Assembly: GCA_017628675.1 (NCBI GenBank)
Contig: JAGBYS010000201.1
Location: 1-6,500 of the forward strand
Source of the DNA: Tidjanibacter sp.
GTDB lineage: Bacteria > Bacteroidota > Bacteroidia > Bacteroidales > Rikenellaceae
Length of the DNA: 6,500 nt
Direction: 5' to 3'
This document shows, piece after piece, positions 1 through 6,367 of this stretch; positions within the stretch are counted from its first letter, which is position 1, and each line of letters opens with the position of its first letter. A program made the position numbers and the translations under genes. The notes below the pieces were generated by a model. The model saw only the letters and a program-made list of their open reading frames with translations, made no database searches and had not been told where the DNA came from.

Positions 1-20
1 CGGTGTCGCTTTAATATTAT

Positions 21-44
21 ATAAGGTATGCTCCTTATCATACC
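21..44 (-). terminator. Weak overlapping hairpins at the operon end
   Basis: Two overlapping inverted repeats span the last stop codon: ATAAGG (21-26) with CCTTAT (33-38), and GGTATG (25-30) with CATACC (39-44). They share bases, so only one can form at a time. On the minus strand the sequence continues ATAATATTAAAG, AT-rich but without a clean U-tract. It may weakly end transcription or protect the mRNA end; a true terminator may lie beyond the window. Confidence 0.25.
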
Positions 45-1018
45 ACAACATCCTCGTTGCTATTGAGCAGCAGCTGGAAGGTGTCGTCGTAGATGGTGAG
101 GATTGCGGTGATGTCGCAGATAGCGCCATCGGCGGGAACCTCCTCGAGTGCGAACCTCGAGTAGCCACTGGTGCGGATTACGAAGGGCTGGCTACCCATC
201 ATAAATGCTGCCGAGCCGTAGAGCGAGAGGTTATCGTAGCTGTAGGCCCAAGTGGCAGGCACGCCGTAGTCGGAGTAGTTCTTGTTGTAGTTGTCGGCGT
301 CATCTACCTGCTCGCCATCCTTGCGAGCCTCATCGCCCGAGTCCTGGAACGAGGGGTAGGTGTTGCTGTAGGCGCCCACCTTGATGCTACCCCAAGCGCT
401 CTCGAGACCCTCGAAGCGGCAGAGAGTGCCCAGGTGCTGTTTGTAGTTGGCAATTACCGAGGCGATGTTCGAGGAGTTCACAACGAGGGTGTCGGCACCC
501 ACCATCTCACCGGGAAGGAGTTTCTCGTCGATGATGGTCTGGATGTCGATGAAGCCGTTGGAGTAGGTAGCCTCCGAGGAGGGACCACCAAGGCCCACCA
601 TATTGCGGTAGTTGCCCAGGATGAGCTCATCGGCCTTGATGTAGAGCTTCTGGCCGGGCTTGTAGATGGTGTACATCGAGCCCTTACCCACCTTAATCTC
701 CATACCACCGGCCTCGGGGCCGCTGGCGTCCTGAACATAGAGCGAACGATAGGTGTTGCCGAGCTCATCGGAGCTTACAACCACGGTCTCGAGTGCCACT
801 TTATCCTCGATTTTGATACCCAGAACGGTCTTCTTGGGCTCGGGCAGTACGCTGTAGAAGTAGTGCTGTTTGAAATCGCTCACGGTCATAAAGGTGTAAC
901 CATCGGCGATGATTTGCTCCTGGGTGGCGGGCTCAAAGGCGGGTACATCCTCCCACTGTTTCTCACACGAGCTAAGGGCCAGGAGTGCGAGTGCTGCTAT
1001 GACAATATATTTTTTCAT
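38..1018 (-). CDS. DUF5689-type surface or periplasmic lipoprotein
   Basis: This 326-residue protein starts with a lipoprotein signal (MKKYIVIAALALLALSSC), giving a lipidated Cys18 followed by Glu and Lys, so it should be anchored in the envelope. Residues about 42-145 match the pattern I associate with DUF5689: a 'TVSDFK' segment, 'VVVSSDELGNTYRSLYVQD' at 79-97, a Gly-rich turn, 'YKPGQKLYIKA' at 119-129 and 'LGNYRNMVGLGG' at 134-145. That strand-turn-strand layout resembles OB folds. The end (about 300-323, with 'AILTIYDDTFQLLLNS') repeats the 'QL.L.S..D' style that closes many family members. The biochemical role is unknown. It follows the receptor gene by 32 bases, where a SusD-like partner is often found, so I infer an accessory or substrate-binding role. 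The start is supported by the lipobox and by AGAGAG (1025-1030 on the complement), six bases before the ATG. Stop is TGA. Family assignment is fairly firm; function is not. Confidence 0.85.
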   Translation of the reverse strand: MKKYIVIAALALLALSSCEKQWEDVPAFEPATQEQIIADGYTFMTVSDFKQHYFYSVLPEPKKTVLGIKIEDKVALETVVVSSDELGNTYRSLYVQDASGPEAGGMEIKVGKGSMYTIYKPGQKLYIKADELILGNYRNMVGLGGPSSEATYSNGFIDIQTIIDEKLLPGEMVGADTLVVNSSNIASVIANYKQHLGTLCRFEGLESAWGSIKVGAYSNTYPSFQDSGDEARKDGEQVDDADNYNKNYSDYGVPATWAYSYDNLSLYGSAAFMMGSQPFVIRTSGYSRFALEEVPADGAICDITAILTIYDDTFQLLLNSNEDVVV

Positions 1019-1050
1019 ATATATCTCTCTTTTTGTCGTTAGTCCTTGGT

Positions 1051-3939
1051 TTAGAAACGGAAGTAGATATTAAGATAGTAGTTGGTGCCGTAGAGGTAGA
1101 AGTACTTCGAGTCGAAGCGCGAGTAGCGGGTACCGGTGGTGGTCTCATACTCGTCGTCCGAGAAGAGTCGCATCTGCTCGAAACCGCCTGTCTTGCAGAT
1201 GGTGTTCGTCAGGTTCTTGATCTCCAGGCTGAAACCGATCTGGTTGCCGCCCACATACCAGGTCTTACCGATCGAGGCGTTCAGAACGATTGCGGGGTTG
1301 AACTTCTCCTGCGAGGCCAGAGCGCGGATGTTGCTCTCCTCACCGGGGTAGGCTGCAAAGGCAATCACATCCTCAACGGTGCCGTCGAAGTAGCGGTCGA
1401 TCTTGGTTGCATCCAGACGGCCACCCATAGCACCGACGGTTCGGTAGAGGGGGTTCATCGAGAGGTACATCTTGTCGAAGTACTCGGCGTCGAGCGAGAG
1501 GTAGATGTTGTTGTCGGTGCGGTAGTTCAGACCCACATTAACTGCCACCTGGGGGGTGCTCTCAACCTTCATACCCTTCCAATATACCCTCTCGTTCTCC
1601 ACGAGGGTCGCTGCGGTGTTGTCGCGAGTCTGGGTGAAGTAGGGGTTGGAGGTGTAGGTGTAGTCGCCGATGCTGGCAGCTGCCGAGGCGCTCAGGCTTG
1701 CGGTGATGGGCAGGCGAAGACCCAGCTCAAGACCATAGTAGCGGCTGTCGATACCCGAGAGCGACATATTCGAGAAGGCTGCCCACACATCGTCGTAGAA
1801 GCTGATGAGCTTCGACTGGTCCTTGATCTCGGTGTAGTAAACCGAGGCGCGGAGCTGCATCCAGGGAGCCTTGAAGTTATAGGCCAAGTCGAGGCTTCGT
1901 ACCTTCTCGGTGGTCAGGTTGGGAGCCACGGTGTTGCGGGTGCGGGGCGACACGAATGCATCCTGGAAGTAGGGAGCGTTCTGCTGTGCCACAACCGAGA
2001 GTTGGATGCTATTGGCGCCATTGGGCTCCCAGAAGAGGTTACCCTTCAGGTTGTAGCCCATAAAGTTCTGGTGCTCGCTCTCGCCGAAGGAGTTGTCGGC
2101 GAAGAGGCCCTTGCGGTAAAGACCCTCACGGTAGAAGCTGGTGTAGGAAACCTCACCCGCAGCTGCCACCTTGAAGTTGCCGAAGCGGAGGTTGTAGGCA
2201 CCCCACAGTTTGCCCACCATCGAGTGTGCGTAGTAGTCGTAGCCATATTTCTCGCCCTCACGCACGATGTAGTTGTCCGAGCGATTCAGGTCGTTGAGGC
2301 TCTTCTCGCGATCTGCCGAGGCGTGCATATCGCGCTCTGCGAAGTTGTCGATGTTCACCCAGTAGTCACCACCCAGCAGATCCTTGATGGAGGTGTAGTA
2401 CTCGGTGCGGTTCTTGCGAAGGTCGATACCACCCGAGATGGTCTGGTAGTTGTTGATGGTGTGGTCGGCCTGCAACTTGATGCGCAGATCCCTCTGGTCG
2501 GTGTGGCGCTCCGAGATGATGTAGCGCGAACGGTTCTGGCCCGCTACGCTCTCCTCGATGCCGGTACCCTCGTAGTTCATTGTGGGCTTGTCGCCATTTG
2601 CGGCGTTGGAGTTGTAGTTGATGTTGTAGAGCTTGTCGAAGTCGATGTACATCATCTTCTCGCGGTTCTCCATCCAAGCCTGTGCGAGCATCATCTGGTG
2701 GGTCATATCGCCCTTGGCGTTCCAGTAGCTGGGCAGGTTGCGGTAGTAGTCGGGACGGGGATCGGCTGCGCTGTTCCAGTCGAGTGCCGAGTAGCCGTTC
2801 TGACCGAAGCGATACGACACGGCAGCGGTGATCTTAGTCTTGTCGCTGGGGGTATAGAACCAGTTGGCCATAGCCACGGGTTCGTGGTAGCTCCTCACGC
2901 GGGCGTTGCGGAGCTGGCCGTTCTGCATACCCACATTGGGGTTATACCAGTAGCTGTCGGCAAGGCTGTAGGCCTCCTGAGTGGCTGCCATCTGTGCGCC
3001 CCTCTGGGTGGGAACACCAAAGAAGGTGAAGGCCAGCTGGTGGCGTTTGTTGAACTGCTTTTCGGCCGAGAAGAAGTATGCCCAAGCGTTGTAGGTCACA
3101 CCCTCCACGAAGTCGTTGCCGCCCAGACGAGCCGACACGCTTGCTGCGTAGGCCCAACCGTTGTCCTGCATACCGCTGGCATAGGTTGCCATCACACGGT
3201 GGCGGTAGCTGCCGCTCGAGGTAACGAAGCCGGTGCGGAAGCCCTGACGCATCTGCGAGGCGCGAGCCAGAATGTTGGTCGTACCGTTGATGCCGCCCAC
3301 ACCGCTGGTACCAATCGAGGTTGCGTAGGTGGACTCCTGGTTGCGGGTAGCCTCATTCAGACCGCTCCAGAGCGACCAGGTGCCGTTGCCGCTATTGGCG
3401 TCGGTCATCTCCACACCGTTGAGGTAGATGATCTCGGTGTTCTGGTCATAGCCACGGGTGCGGAACCTCAGTGCGCCAAACTTGTAGCCTGCGATGTTGT
3501 TGAACACATCCTTCGAGGCGCTGAGCGACACGGGGGTCGACTGCGAGTCGTTGGACATATCGCTATCGAACTCCACGAAGGCGCCATCGTCGAGCAAGAA
3601 GTCGCTCGAAGCGGTAGCCTCGGGGGTGAGCGAGATATAGTTCAGATCCTTGAGCTCCCTGTCGACCTTCACATTGATCGACGAGAGCTGATAGCCGGTA
3701 GCCTCCACGAGGAGCATAGCCTGACCGAAGGGAATCTCGGTGAAGGTGAACTCACCAGTAGCATTGGTGGTAGTTTTCTGCGTCATAAGACCGCTGGCCT
3801 CGAGTGTCACATCTGCAAACTCAATGGGGCTGCGATCACCACGAGAAACGACCTTACCCGTGATTGTACTTACACTCTCTTGTGCCACAGCCGAGAGGGT
3901 GGTGGCAACAAGGAGGATAGCCAAAAGTAGTCTTTTCAT
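1051..3939 (-). CDS. TonB-dependent outer-membrane receptor (carboxypeptidase-regulatory-like domain, non-SusC type)
   Basis: This 962-residue protein should be an outer-membrane beta-barrel that imports a ligand using energy from TonB-ExbBD. A type I signal peptide covers residues 1-20 (probable cleavage around AVA-Q). Residues about 24-106 form a carboxypeptidase-regulatory-like beta-sandwich (ITGKVV, TGEFTFTEIPFG, VEATGYQ). The plug lies at about 135-228 and holds family signatures: ASKDVFNN (141-148), RFRTRGYD (158-165), NGVEMTD (174-180) and GLNEATRNQE (193-202). The rest is barrel, rich in alternating aromatic strands, and ends in a terminal Phe (YFRF), as expected for barrel assembly. 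The length suits Bacteroidota receptors of this class. It lacks the SusC-type plug signature and no SusD gene is adjacent. It sits between the EEP enzyme (70-base spacer) and the DUF5689 lipoprotein (32-base spacer). The ligand cannot be read from sequence; a nucleic-acid product is inferred from neighbours. Stop is TAA. No frame break was seen. Confidence 0.93.
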   Translation of the reverse strand: MKRLLLAILLVATTLSAVAQESVSTITGKVVSRGDRSPIEFADVTLEASGLMTQKTTTNATGEFTFTEIPFGQAMLLVEATGYQLSSINVKVDRELKDLNYISLTPEATASSDFLLDDGAFVEFDSDMSNDSQSTPVSLSASKDVFNNIAGYKFGALRFRTRGYDQNTEIIYLNGVEMTDANSGNGTWSLWSGLNEATRNQESTYATSIGTSGVGGINGTTNILARASQMRQGFRTGFVTSSGSYRHRVMATYASGMQDNGWAYAASVSARLGGNDFVEGVTYNAWAYFFSAEKQFNKRHQLAFTFFGVPTQRGAQMAATQEAYSLADSYWYNPNVGMQNGQLRNARVRSYHEPVAMANWFYTPSDKTKITAAVSYRFGQNGYSALDWNSAADPRPDYYRNLPSYWNAKGDMTHQMMLAQAWMENREKMMYIDFDKLYNINYNSNAANGDKPTMNYEGTGIEESVAGQNRSRYIISERHTDQRDLRIKLQADHTINNYQTISGGIDLRKNRTEYYTSIKDLLGGDYWVNIDNFAERDMHASADREKSLNDLNRSDNYIVREGEKYGYDYYAHSMVGKLWGAYNLRFGNFKVAAAGEVSYTSFYREGLYRKGLFADNSFGESEHQNFMGYNLKGNLFWEPNGANSIQLSVVAQQNAPYFQDAFVSPRTRNTVAPNLTTEKVRSLDLAYNFKAPWMQLRASVYYTEIKDQSKLISFYDDVWAAFSNMSLSGIDSRYYGLELGLRLPITASLSASAAASIGDYTYTSNPYFTQTRDNTAATLVENERVYWKGMKVESTPQVAVNVGLNYRTDNNIYLSLDAEYFDKMYLSMNPLYRTVGAMGGRLDATKIDRYFDGTVEDVIAFAAYPGEESNIRALASQEKFNPAIVLNASIGKTWYVGGNQIGFSLEIKNLTNTICKTGGFEQMRLFSDDEYETTTGTRYSRFDSKYFYLYGTNYYLNIYFRF

Positions 3940-4009
3940 AGTGCTTTGTTAATTCTGTATGTTTATTTCTTTTCTCTGATTTGCATCTTTCGGTGAGGAG
4001 GGGGGGAGC

Positions 4010-5059
4010 CTACTTCACGATGTGGATGAAGACGGGCAGGTGGTCCGACCAACCGTTCTGGAAGTTGTTGCCCACATAGGTCCTCAGGGGGTAGCCCTTA
4101 TACTGACCCTCCTTCTGGAAGAGGAACTCGGCCTTGAAGATGTTGCCGTAGTATTTAGCCTTCTTGGCTTTCCAGAGAGCGAGCGTGCCCTCGGGAGCAT
4201 TTGCCAGGTTGTCGCTCACGACGATGTTGTCGAACAGGTTCCACAGGTCGTTGTAAACCAGGGTGCCGTAGCCGTCGCGGTGCATCTGCCAGAAGGGGTT
4301 GAACATATCGCCGCTCTGGAGTTTGTTCTTCTTGAGTTTTGCGCCCAGGTTCTCCGATACGCTCTTGTCGCCCGGATCGTCGTTGAAGTCGCCCATAACA
4401 ACCACTTTGGTTGCGGGGTTTGCCTGACGCACCGAGTCGCAGATGCCCTTAATCTGGCTTGCGAGGCCCTCACGCAGGAAGGCCGACGAGTTCTGACCAC
4501 CTCGGCGGCTGGGCCAGTGGCTCACCACGAAGAAGAAATCCTCGCCGTCGATCTTGCCCCACATCGTAAGAAGGTCCCTGGTGCGAAAACCCTTCCTCGC
4601 GCCGGGAATGTTGGCCTTGATGGACTCGCTGCCCTCATACTTGAACTGGTCGGGGCGATAGAAGAATGCCACATCCACACCACGGGCGTCGGGGCCGTCG
4701 TAGTGGCAGATCTGGTAGCCGGCGGGCAGGAGTTTGGGCATCGAGGCGATATCCTCGAGCACATTGCGGTTCTCCACCTCGCTCACACCGATGATGGTGG
4801 GGTAGGCTTTGTTCTCTTGTGCCACCGAGTAGAAGAGTTTCTCGAGGTTGTCGAGCTTCTTGTAGTACTTGGTGGAGTTCCACTCCTTCACACCCGAGGG
4901 GATGAACTCTGTGTCGTAGATTGTGGGGTCCTGGATGGTGTCAAACAGGTTCTCCACATTGTAGAACAAGACGGTGTAGCGCTTGCTCTGTGCCGAGGCC
5001 GAGGAGATGGAGAGCACCATCGCCGCCAGCAGGCTGAGTACAAAAATATTACGCTTCAT
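4010..5059 (-). CDS. Exported endonuclease/exonuclease/phosphatase (EEP, DNase I-like) family protein
   Basis: This 349-residue enzyme has a type I signal peptide (about 1-24, cleavage near SASA-Q) and no lipobox, so it should be periplasmic or secreted. The EEP fold hydrolyses phosphodiester or phosphomonoester bonds with a divalent metal. Its motifs appear in order: FYNVENLFD with Asn34, SEVENR with Glu94 and Glu96 (Glu94 is the likely metal ligand), SHWPSRRGG with catalytic His181, GDFND with Asp224 and Asn226, FDNIVVSDN around Asp277, and WSDHLP with Asp339 and His340. All key residues expected from DNase I are present, so it is probably active. The family includes nucleases, nucleotide and sugar phosphatases and lipid phosphatases, and sequence alone does not fix the substrate. 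The nuclease gene next door favours a nucleic-acid or nucleotide substrate. It follows the NUC1 gene by 36 bases and precedes the receptor by 70. Stop is TAG. No C-terminal sorting domain is visible. Confidence 0.92.
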   Translation of the reverse strand: MKRNIFVLSLLAAMVLSISSASAQSKRYTVLFYNVENLFDTIQDPTIYDTEFIPSGVKEWNSTKYYKKLDNLEKLFYSVAQENKAYPTIIGVSEVENRNVLEDIASMPKLLPAGYQICHYDGPDARGVDVAFFYRPDQFKYEGSESIKANIPGARKGFRTRDLLTMWGKIDGEDFFFVVSHWPSRRGGQNSSAFLREGLASQIKGICDSVRQANPATKVVVMGDFNDDPGDKSVSENLGAKLKKNKLQSGDMFNPFWQMHRDGYGTLVYNDLWNLFDNIVVSDNLANAPEGTLALWKAKKAKYYGNIFKAEFLFQKEGQYKGYPLRTYVGNNFQNGWSDHLPVFIHIVK

Positions 5060-5061
5060 AT

Positions 5062-5096
5062 AATTTTGAATTTTGAATTTTGCATTCTGAATTCTC
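5062..5096. repeat. Heptanucleotide tandem repeat in the nuclease/EEP spacer
   Basis: On the plus strand the spacer reads as three exact copies of aattttg (5062-5082), followed by two degraded copies, cattctg and aattctc, still in 7-base period. It fills essentially the whole gap between the two genes and touches the stop codon of the upstream one. The sequence is strongly AT-rich against GC-rich genes. It may act as an unstructured spacer or ribosome-loading region for the EEP gene. From memory, similar AATTTTG-type strings occur in intergenic DNA of some Bacteroidota, but I cannot verify that here. Confidence 0.85.
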
Positions 5097-6367
5097 TACA
5101 GTCCCCAGTCGCTTGGGTTGTAGGTATCCTTGGGTGCGTTGGGCACATTGGGGAAGAAGGTGTGGCCCGTCATCTCCTCCAGCTCGGCCACGCTCATCAT
5201 CATTCCGCGGTGGGGCTTGACCTGGTGCTGCGAGGAGTTGTGCTCCACCATAAAGACCACACACTTAAGCTCGTTCTCCGAGCAGTTGATGACCCATTTG
5301 CCCGTGTTGCCACTCTTGGTGCGCAGGAGGACTTTGTAGTAGTGGGTGGGGATTACCGTGCCGCTCGACTTTTTGTTGTAGTTCTCCCAGTAGCAACCGT
5401 TGACCATATAGAGGGTGTCGCTACAGAGCTGGCCGTCGCAGTAGCTCTCCAGGTTGTTCCACACGCCACCTCCGGTGTTGAAGCCCGAGGAGAGCTGGGG
5501 AGCGATGTTGGAGTAGTAGAAGGCCTGCACATTGGCACCACGGCTCACCAGACGGTCGCTGCTGCCGAGCATATGGCCACGGGTGTAGCCGTCCCTCTTG
5601 TGCACCTGAATGCCTGCGGGAATCTCGGGGTCGGGGCCATAGGCGTCGCTACGGCTTGTATTCTTGGCGGTGTAGTAGGAGTGCATAGGCGAGGCCACCC
5701 ACACAGGGCAACCCAGATCCTCCGAGTAGCAGACTGCAAAGTTGCGCACCTTGCCGTTGCCCTTGTCGGGAATCATATGGTAGGCATAGTAGTAGTCGGG
5801 GTTATTCTCCTCGGCGGGGAGCTCGGCCCAACCTGCGTGGCGTGTGCCACCGTTGGTCACAATGCCACCACCATTGTCGTCATTGCCGCCGTTATCGCCG
5901 TTATCGCCGTTATCACCGTTATCACCGTTATCGCCATTGTCGCCATTATCGCCATTGTCGCCATTATCACCGTTGTCACCGTTGCCGCCGTTGTTGCCAC
6001 TATCCTCGGTGCCATTCTGGATGACCAGAATAGAGTGGCTGGAGCCTTCGCCTGCGGTTTTGGGGGCGATGTTGAGTTTTGCGCTGCGGCTCTTGGTCGA
6101 GGCGTTGGCTTGGTAGGTGCAGAGCACGCCTGCCGAGCCCGAGAACTCGCCACGGTTGGTCTTGAGCCAGTCGGCTGTGCTGGTGATGGTCCAATCGATG
6201 TTGCTCTCCACATTCACCACAAAGGAGCCGCTGCCCGCCTCGATAGTCTTGGACGAGAAGGGCACGCTGAGGGTGTTGGAGCCATTTGCTGTGCCGCCAA
6301 TCTGCTCCTCGCAGCCGGCAAGCATCATCATTGTCATTGCGACAATAAACAAACCCAATCTTTTCAT
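5096..6367 (-). CDS. BACON-domain lipoprotein with DNA/RNA non-specific endonuclease (NUC1) domain
   Basis: This 423-residue protein begins with a lipoprotein signal ending in LAGC (Cys19), followed by Glu-Glu. Residues about 33-118 look like a BACON domain (IEAGSGSFVVNVESN, WTI, DWLKTN, SRSAKLNI, SILVIQNG). An acidic, flexible linker follows, with ten Asn-Gly-Asp units at 129-158. Residues about 180-405 are a Serratia-nuclease-type domain that cuts DNA and RNA with a metal ion. The catalytic motif is YTRGHM, with His265 and Arg263. The metal site is in SNIAPQ (286-291) and FNTGGGVWNNLE (296-307), with Asn297 and Glu307. Thr262 replaces the usual Asp of DRGH, and two extra residues separate Asn297 from Glu307. 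The eight cysteines after the lipid anchor would permit disulfides. It is the first gene of the operon and should tether a nuclease to the envelope, possibly the cell surface. The lipobox supports the start; upstream bases are A-rich without a strong Shine-Dalgarno site. Stop is TAG. Confidence 0.93.
   Translation of the reverse strand: MKRLGLFIVAMTMMMLAGCEEQIGGTANGSNTLSVPFSSKTIEAGSGSFVVNVESNIDWTITSTADWLKTNRGEFSGSAGVLCTYQANASTKSRSAKLNIAPKTAGEGSSHSILVIQNGTEDSGNNGGNGDNGDNGDNGDNGDNGDNGDNGDNGDNGDNGGNDDNGGGIVTNGGTRHAGWAELPAEENNPDYYYAYHMIPDKGNGKVRNFAVCYSEDLGCPVWVASPMHSYYTAKNTSRSDAYGPDPEIPAGIQVHKRDGYTRGHMLGSSDRLVSRGANVQAFYYSNIAPQLSSGFNTGGGVWNNLESYCDGQLCSDTLYMVNGCYWENYNKKSSGTVIPTHYYKVLLRTKSGNTGKWVINCSENELKCVVFMVEHNSSQHQVKPHRGMMMSVAELEEMTGHTFFPNVPNAPKDTYNPSDWGL
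5894..5983 (-). repeat. Ten-unit 9-base tandem repeat encoding Asn-Gly-Asp linker
   Basis: Ten consecutive in-frame 9-base units encode Asn-Gly-Asp ten times (residues 129-158 of the nuclease lipoprotein), flanked on both sides by a related unit encoding Asn-Gly-Gly. On the plus strand the units read atcgccgtt, atcaccgtt, atcgccatt, gtcgccatt or gtcaccgtt, so the peptide is constant while third positions vary. The pair atcgccatt/gtcgccatt recurs in the middle as an 18-base higher-order repeat, a sign of expansion by slippage or unequal exchange. Length changes of one unit keep frame. The product is probably a flexible, negatively charged spacer between the BACON and nuclease domains. Confidence 0.97.

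Larger units (their letters stand above)
38..6367 (-). other. Predicted four-gene operon for envelope nucleic-acid processing and uptake
   Basis: All four genes point the same way with gaps of 36, 70 and 32 bases, and I see no convincing terminator or Bacteroidota-type promoter (TTTG near -33, TAnnTTTG near -7) in those gaps. Every product carries an export signal: two lipoprotein signals and two type I signals. Order is NUC1 lipoprotein, EEP enzyme, TonB-dependent receptor, DUF5689 lipoprotein. Co-transcription and a shared role are inferences from this arrangement. Confidence 0.7.

Noticed and set aside
434..1042. A 202-codon plus-strand open frame opposite the DUF5689 gene
   Set aside because: It is antisense to a lipoprotein with a clear signal and family pattern, and has no recognisable features of its own.
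1033..3930. A 965-codon open frame on the plus strand opposite the receptor gene
   Set aside because: It mirrors the receptor codons exactly in register, its protein shows no domain or export signal, and it is explained by the absence of TTA, CTA and TCA codons in the real gene.
1051..3939. A SusC-type receptor of a polysaccharide utilisation locus
   Set aside because: The plug lacks SusC signatures, no SusD gene is adjacent, and no carbohydrate enzyme lies in the window.
4000..4006. A run of seven G that could allow phase variation
   Set aside because: It lies in the non-coding spacer just after the EEP stop codon, so slippage would not shift any reading frame, and no promoter spacing is evident around it.
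5885..5992. Regular short repeats that could suggest a CRISPR array
   Set aside because: The units are 9 bases, contiguous with no spacers, in frame, and encode a simple linker.
5842..6116. Small plus-strand frames with repetitive Pro-Leu-Ser or Arg-Tyr-His products
   Set aside because: They are other-frame readings of the Asn-Gly-Asp repeat and have no independent support.
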